Of a DNA stretch of 64,000 nt, positions 43,266 to 51,045 are shown piece by piece. The number at the start of each line of letters is the position of its first letter. Position 1 is the stretch's first letter. The DNA lies in NCBI GenBank assembly GCA_023426145.1, contig JAFABG010000006.1, positions 62,001 to 126,000 on the forward strand, read 5' to 3'. Below the pieces are notes generated by a model. It did no database searches and was not told the DNA's origin. It saw nothing but the letters and a program-made list of their open reading frames with translations. Source of the stretch: Bacteroidota bacterium (GTDB taxonomy: Bacteria > Bacteroidota > Bacteroidia > Bacteroidales > Bacteroidaceae). The position numbers and the translations under genes are program-made.

Positions 43266-43465
43266 AATTGAGAAATTGTATTTAAGTTTAAAAGGTAAAA
43301 GAAAAAATTATTAAGGTATTAGATTAATTTATTTTTTAGTGTTCATTAGGATGTTTTTTTAAAGGTAAAAGATAAAAGGATAACAATAGGTAAGTAGTTT
43401 AAAGGTAAATTTTTAGGTAGTTTTTAGGTAATAATGAATTTAGGGAAAAGCCAGAGTGGCTTTTC
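43266..43465 (+). ncRNA. Candidate non-coding RNA, almost free of cytosine, with GGTAA repeats
   Basis: From the predicted start to about 43440 there are only two C in about 175 nt. GGTAA or close variants occur at 43294, 43315, 43364, 43389, 43404, 43416 and 43427, the last five spaced about 11-15 nt apart. Without C the RNA cannot form G-C stems, so this part should be unstructured. A clean hairpin GAAAAGCC/GGCTTTTC (43445-43465) follows, and the bidirectional hairpin at 43572-43596 may end the RNA. No good open frame. Not recognised as a known family. Confidence 0.6.
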
Positions 43466-43560
43466 TGATGTAGTGGCGAGTGATTCAGTAGATGAATTAT
43501 CTCGTTTTTTTATGTTTAATAGATGTTACTTGATATTGATCTTGTGAATTCTTAAGGATG

Positions 43561-43661
43561 ATAAATAAAAATCCCGGCGAACTCACTTCGACGGGACCTT
43601 TTGTTTCATTTTACTTAAATGTGGCTACGTAATAAAATTATGACTAATTAATTTAATTCTG
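43561..43661 (-). ncRNA. Candidate small RNA B (paralogue of RNA A at 31520)
   Basis: About 100-nt minus-strand transcript. It starts just after the -7 box and ends at a 10-bp hairpin with one mismatch (43572-43596, TCCCG...CGGGA around CGAAGTGA) followed by TTTTTATTT. The first 60 nt are shared with RNA A. Only a nine-codon frame (ATGAAACAAAAGG...) is present, so coding is unlikely. From memory, a family of paralogous sRNAs (FopS) has been described in Bacteroides; membership is unchecked. Confidence 0.65.
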
Positions 43662-43667
43662 ATACTG

Positions 43668-43715
43668 CAAAGATAGCAGATTTACTCCTCTGTCACAATC
43701 CCCTTTATAAGGTAT
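43668..43715 (-). promoter_or_regulatory. Operator-promoter of small RNA B
   Basis: Minus strand: ATACCTTATAAAGGGGATTG, a 20-bp spacer, TATCTTTG. Operator 43698-43715, -33 ATTG 43696-43699, -7 43668-43675. Confidence 0.7.
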
Positions 43716-43759
43716 ATTACATGTCTTTATTCACTATTAATCATTAGTGTGACGTTTTA

Positions 43760-44377
43760 TTAGACTTTCTTCCACTCTTTTATAGAGAAATCATAGACTT
43801 TGATAACTTTTGCTGGGCATCCAGCACAGATTGAATAGGCTGGAATCGAATGGTTGACAACACTTCCAGCGGCTACTATACAATGCGTGCCTAAAGTAAC
43901 TCCAGGTAATATGACTGAATTAGCTCCAATCCATACATCGTCTTCAATCCGAACGGGTTTGGTGCTTACACCTTGTTCATCGATTCTTTTTTCTATATTT
44001 TGGTAGTTATGGTTTAGTCCAGTAACTGTTACTTGCTGGGCTAGGTTAACATGATTACCTATGGAGACTGGACCAATAATTGTGTTTCCTAATCCTATTC
44101 GAGTATAATCTCCGATATATAAATCTCCTACGGCATTGTTTATACATGAGAAATCTTCAATGACAGAATAACATCCTAATGAAAAACGGTTAAAAGGCGG
44201 GAGATCTTTACGAACGCTACGATAGATAACAGATCCTTTGCCACGTTTGAGATAAGTAAAGTAAAAAGCACGTATCCACCAGTTGGGGCGCGTTTTTACA
44301 GGATGCATGATAAATCTATGTATCACTTTTTTCAACGTGGGGTTTTCCTTGATTCGTTGTTTTAGTGTCTTTTCCAT
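43760..44377 (-). CDS. Left-handed beta-helix acetyltransferase (WcaF/colanic acid type)
   Basis: 205 aa. Hexapeptide repeats from about residue 70 to 190 (for example IGDYTRIGLGNTIIGPVSIG and IEDDVWIGANSVILPGVTLG). The catalytic His is in TGLNHNYQ (about residue 122), so the fold should be active. It would use acetyl-CoA to O-acetylate a sugar of a surface polysaccharide. Last gene of a four-gene minus-strand unit; its start overlaps the preceding gene by 16 bp, implying translational coupling. Family is clear; the acceptor is not. Confidence 0.88.
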   Translation of the reverse strand: MEKTLKQRIKENPTLKKVIHRFIMHPVKTRPNWWIRAFYFTYLKRGKGSVIYRSVRKDLPPFNRFSLGCYSVIEDFSCINNAVGDLYIGDYTRIGLGNTIIGPVSIGNHVNLAQQVTVTGLNHNYQNIEKRIDEQGVSTKPVRIEDDVWIGANSVILPGVTLGTHCIVAAGSVVNHSIPAYSICAGCPAKVIKVYDFSIKEWKKV

Positions 44378-45279
44378 ATTGAGGGATATTTTAGTTTCTT
44401 TTTCTTCTCTACCATGTAGTCGGGAATGGCCAGACTATAAGTGATAGCAAATCCCAAAAGTATTATCCACCAATAGAGAGACGATTGCCAATCATAGCTT
44501 GTCATAAATAGCGTCCAAGCACCTAATGAGATCATTATTAAGATGGGAGTGGGTATAAGCAACTGAAAAATTCGGTTGCAGAAGCTCCAATTACCATCAA
44601 AAAGTGAAGGAAGCAGATAAGATAATGATTTCCCGATTCGTTTCCGATACGGGTAGGCGGGAGCCGAATCACAATAAACAATCACACTTGGTAGATATTC
44701 AATATAACAGTTCTGTAGTAATAGTTTGCGCTCAAGATTGGTTCTTGACGTACGCAAATTTTGCTGTATCCATTTCACACTCAGCACAATGTTGATTCCG
44801 AAAAAGTTTGAAGAAAGTCCGATTTGAGTATTTCCAGCCCTAAATAGGCTGTTGTTTATTTCTGATGATATGGCCTGTAATCTCTTCCTAAATCCTTTGC
44901 GATCGTTTATTACTGTATGCAGTTGCATGGCTTGGATGTCCGTATGATAGACATGACTAATCATATCTAAGAAATCAGGTGATAATTCACAAGCTTCTTT
45001 TGAGAGTATTACTACTAATTCAAAGCGTTGATTATCTAATGACTGAATTGTTTCTGCTAAATTAGAATAACTGATAAACTGGAAAGTGCCTTGTTTGTAT
45101 TTAGAAGGTAGAGTGTTGCTTTCAGGAATAAGAATTGCGCACGAATATTGTTTTTTTATTATTGGATATTCTATATGTTTCAAGTGCGAAGCTATTGCCA
45201 ATATAAATAAATATAAGAGCAAAAGGCTTGCACAAAAAAACAAGAAATCATCTACTATGTAAATAAAGTTATCTATCAT
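44362..45279 (-). CDS. Degenerate GT2-like membrane protein lacking catalytic motifs
   Basis: 305 aa. N-terminal helix (about 10-32) and two C-terminal helices (about 235-285) bracket a shortened GT-A region. It keeps features of family-2 glycosyltransferases (QAMQLHTVINDRKGFRKRLQ, SSEINNSLFRAG, then IGLSSNFFGINIVLSV). The DxD metal motif expected before SPDFLD is replaced by KEACEL, and the Q/RxxRW motif by YRKRIGKSL. It is therefore probably a non-catalytic relative, perhaps a scaffold or regulator for polymer assembly. The reading frame is intact and overlaps the acetyltransferase gene, so it looks maintained. Confidence 0.65.
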   Translation of the reverse strand: MIDNFIYIVDDFLFFCASLLLLYLFILAIASHLKHIEYPIIKKQYSCAILIPESNTLPSKYKQGTFQFISYSNLAETIQSLDNQRFELVVILSKEACELSPDFLDMISHVYHTDIQAMQLHTVINDRKGFRKRLQAISSEINNSLFRAGNTQIGLSSNFFGINIVLSVKWIQQNLRTSRTNLERKLLLQNCYIEYLPSVIVYCDSAPAYPYRKRIGKSLSYLLPSLFDGNWSFCNRIFQLLIPTPILIMISLGAWTLFMTSYDWQSSLYWWIILLGFAITYSLAIPDYMVEKKKKLKYPSIWKRH

Positions 45280-45291
45280 GTAGAAGCAGAA

Positions 45292-46443
45292 TTATACGTT
45301 TTCTTTCTGTACGAATGCAGTTACTGTTTTCAATATGATTTTTATATCTAGCCAAAATGAGAATGTTTTAGCATATCGAATGTCCAGAAGTTTTCGTTCG
45401 TCAGCTGATAATTTACCAGCTTCTCCTCTTTTCTCGACTTGCCAAAGTCCTGTAAGTCCTGCTGGTCCCATAAAACGATCAATATGGTCGTCGCTAGTTA
45501 GTAATTCTGCCTCATAGAGTGGCAGAGGGCGATTACCTACAATTGACATATCACCTTTTATGATGTTGATGAGTTGCGGCAACTCATCAATGCTGTATTT
45601 GCGAATAAAACGTCCAACTTTAGTTATTCTCGGGTCGTTTTCCAATTTAACAAAAGCATTGCTTTGCTCTTTTGACTTTTGATGGATATAGTCATCTTCA
45701 GAAATTACAAAGTCATCTGAGATTAAAAGGATTTCTTCTTCTTCCGTATCGTCCGAAATTAGAGGGGTTTCTCCCCAGATGTCTTCTTCTTCCTGTTTGT
45801 ATTGGTTAAGTGTATTGAAATCTTTTAGGTGTTTATCAGCATTGGTGTACATGGAGCGAAACTTTAAGAAATCAAAAATAAGATAGTTACTCCCTACACG
45901 CTTTGATTTGTAGATAATAGGGCCCTTGCTTTCAAGCCTTATGGCTATAGCAGTAGCAATAAGAAGAGGAGATAAAATAAGTGTAGCAATTGAAGAGAAT
46001 AAGATGTCGAAGGTTCTTTTCCATAAAGGAAGGTGAAAGGTTTTCAAGCTTTGTACTTTGAGTTGAAGCGCTTCAAATTTTTGCTGTTTTCTTAAAGTCA
46101 AAAAAGTTGATATGTCAATTATAGCTTGGGGATTAGGCTCAAATTTTATTGTGTTATTCACTCCAGCTTTAAGATATTGTGTTGCTTCTTGCTGAGTAAT
46201 AGTATCCATGACGAGTACCATGTATAGCCCTGGATACTTTTTACGCATGGACTCGATTTCTGCAAGATCTCTTGCTAATTCTACTTGCTCAAAAAATAGA
46301 GCTACATCATATTTTTCTCGTATTTTATCGAGTACATTAGATGCTTTGATACAATCTGATACCAAATAAAAGACTCCTGTTGCAGACTTTGAAAACAATT
46401 CAATAGTTTTATTATGTCTGCCGATGTAAACAAAGTATTGCAT
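45292..46443 (-). CDS. Polyprenyl-phosphate sugar-1-phosphate transferase with N-terminal receiver-like domain
   Basis: 383 aa. Residues about 1-120 look like a degenerate receiver fold (ending YLKAGVNNTIKFEPNP). A membrane helix follows near 150-170, then the bacterial sugar transferase domain: KRTFDILFSSIATLILSPLL, FLKFRSMYTNA, KYSIDELPQLINIIKGDMSI, VGNRPLPLYEAE and GLTGLWQVEKRG. These enzymes load the first sugar phosphate on undecaprenyl phosphate. An unusual acidic insert of about 50 residues (containing ETPLISDDTEEEEILLISDD) interrupts the domain after FRSMYTNADKHL. Coupled with a receiver gene 11 bp upstream, so control by signalling is likely. Confidence 0.9.
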   Translation of the reverse strand: MQYFVYIGRHNKTIELFSKSATGVFYLVSDCIKASNVLDKIREKYDVALFFEQVELARDLAEIESMRKKYPGLYMVLVMDTITQQEATQYLKAGVNNTIKFEPNPQAIIDISTFLTLRKQQKFEALQLKVQSLKTFHLPLWKRTFDILFSSIATLILSPLLIATAIAIRLESKGPIIYKSKRVGSNYLIFDFLKFRSMYTNADKHLKDFNTLNQYKQEEEDIWGETPLISDDTEEEEILLISDDFVISEDDYIHQKSKEQSNAFVKLENDPRITKVGRFIRKYSIDELPQLINIIKGDMSIVGNRPLPLYEAELLTSDDHIDRFMGPAGLTGLWQVEKRGEAGKLSADERKLLDIRYAKTFSFWLDIKIILKTVTAFVQKENV

Positions 46444-46454
46444 TAAAGGCTGTG

Positions 46455-46820
46455 TTAGTCGATAATCTTTTTAATTCGGATTTTAAGCTCCAATGGATTA
46501 AATGGCTTAAGAATGTAATCTTCTGCTCCTTCTTCTAAAAGTTTTATTCTTTCAGTGGTACTTTCTTCACTAGATAGCATGACAATGGGAATAGCTTTGA
46601 ATAGTTCATTTGACTTCATGTATCTAAGGAATTCATCACCTCTCATCATTGGCATACGAATATCAGAGATAATTAGGTCAGGTACATTTCCTTCATTAAG
46701 CCAATCAATAGCTTTTAGTGGGTTCTCTAGATAGATAAAGTCATAATCATTACCTAAATATATACTTGCCACTTTCCCAATAGTTGCTTTATCATCAACT
46801 AATAATATCTTTTTTTTCAT
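46455..46820 (-). CDS. Single-domain response regulator receiver
   Basis: 121 aa, receiver domain only (CheY-like). The acidic pocket is LLVDDK (Asp9-Asp10), the phospho-acceptor Asp is in ISDIRMPMMRG (about residue 53), the Thr/Ser switch is MLSSEES and the Lys is in YILKPFNP (about 104), so all catalytic residues are present. No DNA-binding domain; it must act by contact, most simply on the receiver-like domain of the sugar transferase next door. First gene of the polysaccharide unit. The cognate kinase is not adjacent. Confidence 0.93.
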   Translation of the reverse strand: MKKKILLVDDKATIGKVASIYLGNDYDFIYLENPLKAIDWLNEGNVPDLIISDIRMPMMRGDEFLRYMKSNELFKAIPIVMLSSEESTTERIKLLEEGAEDYILKPFNPLELKIRIKKIID

Positions 46821-46901
46821 GCTAATTAAACTTTTCTATAGCTCGTTTTGCTACTTGATTTATATATTTATTTAAATCTCTTGCAATTCTTTCACTAACC
46901 G

Positions 46902-46909
46902 CAAATATA
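46902..46909 (-). promoter_or_regulatory. -7 box of the polysaccharide operon
   Basis: TATATTTG (minus strand), 82 bp before the receiver ATG at 46820. No clear -33 TTTG. Confidence 0.4.
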
Positions 46910-47039
46910 TGTATTTTTTTGAATAAATTCTTTATAGGCTGAAGTAAAATTTAGAAAGCTCTGAATTTTGTGGTATAAAGAGGGATCTTAATTCACTTTC
47001 TTTGCTAGTGATAGTGTTTATACTTATAAATTAAAAGTA

Positions 47040-47070
47040 AGGCCATTCCTTTTATATTTAGGAATGGCCT
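47040..47070 (-). terminator. Terminator of the LruC lipoprotein gene
   Basis: A perfect 10-bp stem AGGCCATTCC / GGAATGGCCT with an 11-nt loop, 19 bp past the stop codon, with a TACTTTTAAT exit on the minus strand. Confidence 0.8.
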
Positions 47071-47088
47071 GAACCTATTGAGTTTATT

Positions 47089-49515
47089 TTAATTTTTGTT
47101 AGTCTGGAATACTTTATTTACATCAAAATCATTCCACCAATGCTGATTCTCTTTACCACCGCTAGTAACCCAATCAAAGAATTGCGAATATGCATTTTTG
47201 ATATTCACGTATTCAAGCGGCCATTTAAATTGTGTTGGCACGATAATACCCCACGCAAGATTCTCTTTGCTGATGTAGTAGTTTCTAGCTGCGACAGAGC
47301 TAGCATCATTATTTCCTCCGAATAAATCTGTATTTGCTAGTTTTGTTGGTTGGTATCCTGCTACGTGAATTTCTTTACGTTTGTTATTGTTGCCATCTAC
47401 AATAATGAACAGGTTCAGTTTGTTAATATTGAAAGCTTCGGGAGATAAACTTGGGTTATTGAATTTGATTGTAAAGGTGATGTTCTTCACATCTTTATGG
47501 ATAGCTTGTGAACTTCCGTTAATAGTGTTGATTTGTTCATAGCTATTCCCTCCGAGCATTTTGTGAGCTTCATCAAATAGAGGAATAACAGCATAATCCT
47601 GACCGGCTTCAATGTTGAAATTATTGATTTGGAAAGTTTCATGATTAGTGTTACTTCCATATTCTACAGCTTGAGTAATAGAGCTAGCTGGAACTCCATC
47701 TAACATTATTGCTGCGCCAATTGCTTTTGTTGCACCTACAGCGTTTAGATCAATGCTCAACTGGAACTCTTGTACTTTATTTTCATTATTTATTTGAAGG
47801 TGTTTATGTCTGATAGTCATGACAATATCATTCATATCATAATCTCCATAAAGAGGCCACATATCCTCAAATAAGTAAGTGTAATTATGGTTATCATCCA
47901 TAACTATTGGGAAATTCGGATTAGTAGGTGGGGTAGGAGTTCCTCCATTGTATCCGTTGTTACACTCTGATTGTGGTATTGAAACGGTATTCTTTCCTTC
48001 TTCAGCCCATTCAGCGCCACCAGTCATTGTCCAGCAGATATTCCAGTTATCTATCTTTTCAGTAGGATGATCAGAACAAATAACTTGGAGAGTACCTGAG
48101 TAGTGGATAAGGTTTGCTTTTAAAGTTTCTGCAACAGCTTTTTTAATGACAACAAGTGCTTTTTCAGTTCCAGTCCCTTTAAATCCTTTGCTTGGATCCT
48201 GATATCCGTATGTAGCTAATTCTGTAACTTCGAATAAGCTTTTACTTCCTAGTTCCACAGTTGAATTGTTCATGTATAAGTCTTTGCATTGAACATACGC
48301 ATCGCCATCATTAATGAGAGTTGCTTCTCCCATTGTTAACTTATTCTTCACAATAAGCTTGCATCGATTTAGGGCATGTGAATTCCAAGCTGACATAGAC
48401 ATTTCACCAGTAACCCATTCACCCGTATTTTCCCAAGATGCCTCTGTACTATTAACAATAGTTTCACCTTTTACTTCAACGCTTTTTTGATTGATGAAGT
48501 GACTATTACCCTCAAGTGATATTGTATTAGCGGTAATTGCACCGTCATTTATAATCGTAGATTCGCTATTAGTACCATTTAGTGTTCCCGTAATATTGAT
48601 CACAGCTTCAACTCCATTGTACACAAACGATTGGTTAGTATAGGACAAATCAGATGCATTAATTGTGCCAAGGTTGTATACTTTATAATTACTATCGATC
48701 TGAAATTTATCCTTAATTATAAGCGATGCACCTTTTCCAATTGAAATCATACAACCGCTTTGTCCATTATTGGTGGATTTGGGCATTGTCACTTTTTTTC
48801 CCGGAAGTATATATAAAGATGAGTTTTGTGCTAAATATATCTGTTCGTCTAGTGTGATATCTTCAGTTATGTATAGCTTTACATTTTGTTGCCATAAATT
48901 GATTTTTGTAGTTGAGGAAGTGACTTTATAACTTGTATTGTCACTTGCATTTTGACTACCTCTGAATTCAGCAATTCCTTCAGGAGCGACTATAGGAAAT
49001 ATAGAAGTATCATCAGTATTTGGAATGTTAGCAGCAGCACGAGTCATTGGAGAGGCACTACGTACTGATGGTGTTGATGTTTTGAAGCTACAATTAGCAG
49101 TTCCATTTGTAACTTCAGCACTTCTAATTGTAGTAAGACCTGTTGGAGCTATTTCCTTTACAAAAATAGTTTTAATAGTATTATCTATAGAAATCTCTGA
49201 AACTAATGGTTGATTTCCTGTTGTAACACCTCCACCAAGGAGCCTTGCACTAGAAGAAATAATAGGATTGGTATCATACAATTCTACTGTATAATAATAA
49301 TTATTGTTCGCAGATGCATTCACTTCTACAGTTGTTTTTATTGTAGAGGTGGTTGCCCAACTAAAGTCATCGGGAGCGGCAAGACCATCTCCCATAGGAT
49401 TAGCTGTTTTATAAGAAGAGTCATATAGATTCTTCTCTGAATCTACACAGCTAAATAATAGGCTTACTATTGCTGTTGCAATGATAGGTGTAAGCAGAAT
49501 TGTTTTTTTCATCAT
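47089..49515 (-). CDS. LruC-domain surface lipoprotein with beta-helix-like middle
   Basis: 808 aa. Signal with lipobox LFSC (Cys about 23). Residues about 30-150 form a beta-sandwich region. Residues about 190-470 are rich in short N/S/T/G-bearing strands, like a right-handed beta-helix. From about 545 on is the LruC domain with its marker HNYTYLFEDMWPLYGDYDMND. A DUF4842-like end follows and contains WPLEYVNIKNAYSQFFDWV. LruC proteins are surface lipoproteins of Bacteroidetes and spirochaetes with unclear roles, perhaps adhesion or matrix. Single-gene unit beside a polysaccharide operon. Confidence 0.85.
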   Translation of the reverse strand: MMKKTILLTPIIATAIVSLLFSCVDSEKNLYDSSYKTANPMGDGLAAPDDFSWATTSTIKTTVEVNASANNNYYYTVELYDTNPIISSSARLLGGGVTTGNQPLVSEISIDNTIKTIFVKEIAPTGLTTIRSAEVTNGTANCSFKTSTPSVRSASPMTRAAANIPNTDDTSIFPIVAPEGIAEFRGSQNASDNTSYKVTSSTTKINLWQQNVKLYITEDITLDEQIYLAQNSSLYILPGKKVTMPKSTNNGQSGCMISIGKGASLIIKDKFQIDSNYKVYNLGTINASDLSYTNQSFVYNGVEAVINITGTLNGTNSESTIINDGAITANTISLEGNSHFINQKSVEVKGETIVNSTEASWENTGEWVTGEMSMSAWNSHALNRCKLIVKNKLTMGEATLINDGDAYVQCKDLYMNNSTVELGSKSLFEVTELATYGYQDPSKGFKGTGTEKALVVIKKAVAETLKANLIHYSGTLQVICSDHPTEKIDNWNICWTMTGGAEWAEEGKNTVSIPQSECNNGYNGGTPTPPTNPNFPIVMDDNHNYTYLFEDMWPLYGDYDMNDIVMTIRHKHLQINNENKVQEFQLSIDLNAVGATKAIGAAIMLDGVPASSITQAVEYGSNTNHETFQINNFNIEAGQDYAVIPLFDEAHKMLGGNSYEQINTINGSSQAIHKDVKNITFTIKFNNPSLSPEAFNINKLNLFIIVDGNNNKRKEIHVAGYQPTKLANTDLFGGNNDASSVAARNYYISKENLAWGIIVPTQFKWPLEYVNIKNAYSQFFDWVTSGGKENQHWWNDFDVNKVFQTNKN

Positions 49516-49553
49516 AATGTCTATTGTTTAATAACCCATTTTTTATTTGTTTG

Positions 49554-49561
49554 CAAATATA
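49554..49561 (-). promoter_or_regulatory. -7 box of the LruC lipoprotein gene
   Basis: TATATTTG on the minus strand, 39 bp before the start codon; no convincing -33. Confidence 0.45.
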
Positions 49562-49732
49562 GTTGTATATTTTGAATTAAAGATGTATTTGTTGATCTTT
49601 CTTGCTCAAGAAACAAATAATACTTCGTTTTAGTTCATTTATTCTCTGAAATTAACATGAAATTTCATTTATGTGTCTATTCTGTACGCCTTATCAAATA
49701 AAAATCAGGGGATTACTATGATGATTACCTTT

Positions 49733-50773
49733 TTAAAATTTAGTGATTTCGCCAATCAAACAAGAGTTCATTTTATATCTTATTTCTTTGTTGGGAAGCC
49801 CATGACCTAGTAAAAACATGAGTTTGGTTACTGCACATTCTGGTGTACTGTCATAACCACTGATTACGCCTGCCTCTAGCAAATGCATTCCTGTTTCATA
49901 TCTTCCCATTTCAACTCCTCCGGAAGCACATTGGGTAATATTTACAATTATTATTCCACGATCAGTTGCATCTTTCAATTCTCTAATGAACCAATCTTTC
50001 TGAGGTGCGTTTCCCGAGCCAAATGTTTTCATTACTACTGCCTTTAATCCTGGAACATGGAGAAGTGAATGAATAATTTCTTCTTGTATGCCTGGGAACA
50101 GAGTTAATATAACTACATTCGTATCAAATAGATAATGAGGTTTTAGAGGTTTTATAGGATCGGGTTGGCGAATTAAGTTAGGCTCATATTTGATATGAAT
50201 ACCAACGCGGGCGAGTGGGGGATAGTTGAAAGATCTGAAAGCATTGAAGTTTTCTGCGTTTATTTTAGTTGTGCGGTTACCACGCATAAGATGGTTTTCG
50301 AAGAAGATGCAAACTTCGGGAACTGTAGCTGTTCCATCTGGATTTTTTGCTGCTGCAATTTCGATTGAAGTAATAAGATTTTCTTTGCCGTCTGTGCGTA
50401 AAGTACCTATGGGAAGTTGAGAGCCGGTTAGAATGACGGGTTTACTTAAATTCTCAAGCATAAAGCTTAGGGCTGAGGCTGTGTATGCCATGGTGTCTGT
50501 ACCGTGCAAAATCACAAAACCATCGAAGTAGTCATAGTTGTAATTGATGATCTTTACTAACTTCGCCCAATAAGCAGGTTCCATATCGGATGAGTCGATG
50601 GGTGGGTCGAATTGATAAGACGAAATGCGGTAATTAAATCTTTTCAGTTCGGGCACATGCTTAAGTAAATGATCGAAATTGAAGTTTTCTAGGGCACCAG
50701 TTTCCGGATTTTCTATCATTCCGATAGTACCACCAGTGTAAATTAACAAAACGGACGGGGTTCTCGCTCTCAT
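49733..50773 (-). CDS. ansA: L-asparaginase, type I (cytoplasmic)
   Basis: 346 aa hydrolase turning asparagine into aspartate and ammonia. First catalytic Thr in LLIYTGGTIGMIE (Thr13 or its neighbour); second catalytic block FVILHGTDTMAYTASALSFM (about 85-104). ILTGSQLPIGTLRTDGKENL is also conserved. No signal peptide, as expected of the AnsA (type I) class. A -7 box TATCTTTG lies at 50802-50809. It is downstream of trpA on the same strand, but 270 bp and a promoter separate them. Confidence 0.94.
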   Translation of the reverse strand: MRARTPSVLLIYTGGTIGMIENPETGALENFNFDHLLKHVPELKRFNYRISSYQFDPPIDSSDMEPAYWAKLVKIINYNYDYFDGFVILHGTDTMAYTASALSFMLENLSKPVILTGSQLPIGTLRTDGKENLITSIEIAAAKNPDGTATVPEVCIFFENHLMRGNRTTKINAENFNAFRSFNYPPLARVGIHIKYEPNLIRQPDPIKPLKPHYLFDTNVVILTLFPGIQEEIIHSLLHVPGLKAVVMKTFGSGNAPQKDWFIRELKDATDRGIIIVNITQCASGGVEMGRYETGMHLLEAGVISGYDSTPECAVTKLMFLLGHGLPNKEIRYKMNSCLIGEITKF

Positions 50774-50898
50774 AACTATTGAATTTCTGTTAAAACGCTG
50801 ACAAAGATATATATTATCTATGAATTATGAGTGATAAAAGTTTAATTTGTTCTTTGTTTCTTTAGAAATGTAATAGATTTGAATATTTATTCGGTGTT

Positions 50899-51045
50899 TT
50901 ATTCCTGATTGAAAGTAGATGTAAACTGACGACTTAAAGAATAGTCATGATCCAAATTCCTAGAGGGTAAAGCCGCGAATCTGAATGATTTAATACTCTT
51001 CACTTCTTTGCCGCTTTGAGATTTTGGACCATTGCTACTTTTCAT
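50899..51045 (-). CDS. Possible small basic protein directly after trpA
   Basis: 48-codon frame whose ATG immediately follows the trpA stop (TAAATG). The protein opens MKSSNGPKSQSGKEVKSIKS and is rich in Ser and Lys/Arg, without membrane segments. No homologue is recognised. The abutting start would allow translational coupling. An open run of this length can also arise by chance in AT-rich DNA, so the call is tentative. Confidence 0.35.
   Translation of the reverse strand: MKSSNGPKSQSGKEVKSIKSFRFAALPSRNLDHDYSLSRQFTSTFNQE

Noticed and set aside
43630..43670. Insertion-element ends for the repeat shared by the two small RNAs
   Set aside because: The shared part starts at the promoter and ends within the RNA, without terminal inverted repeats or target duplication.
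44362..45279. Pseudogene call for the GT2-like gene
   Set aside because: Frame intact, helices kept and start/stop coupled to neighbours; loss of catalytic motifs alone does not make it a pseudogene.
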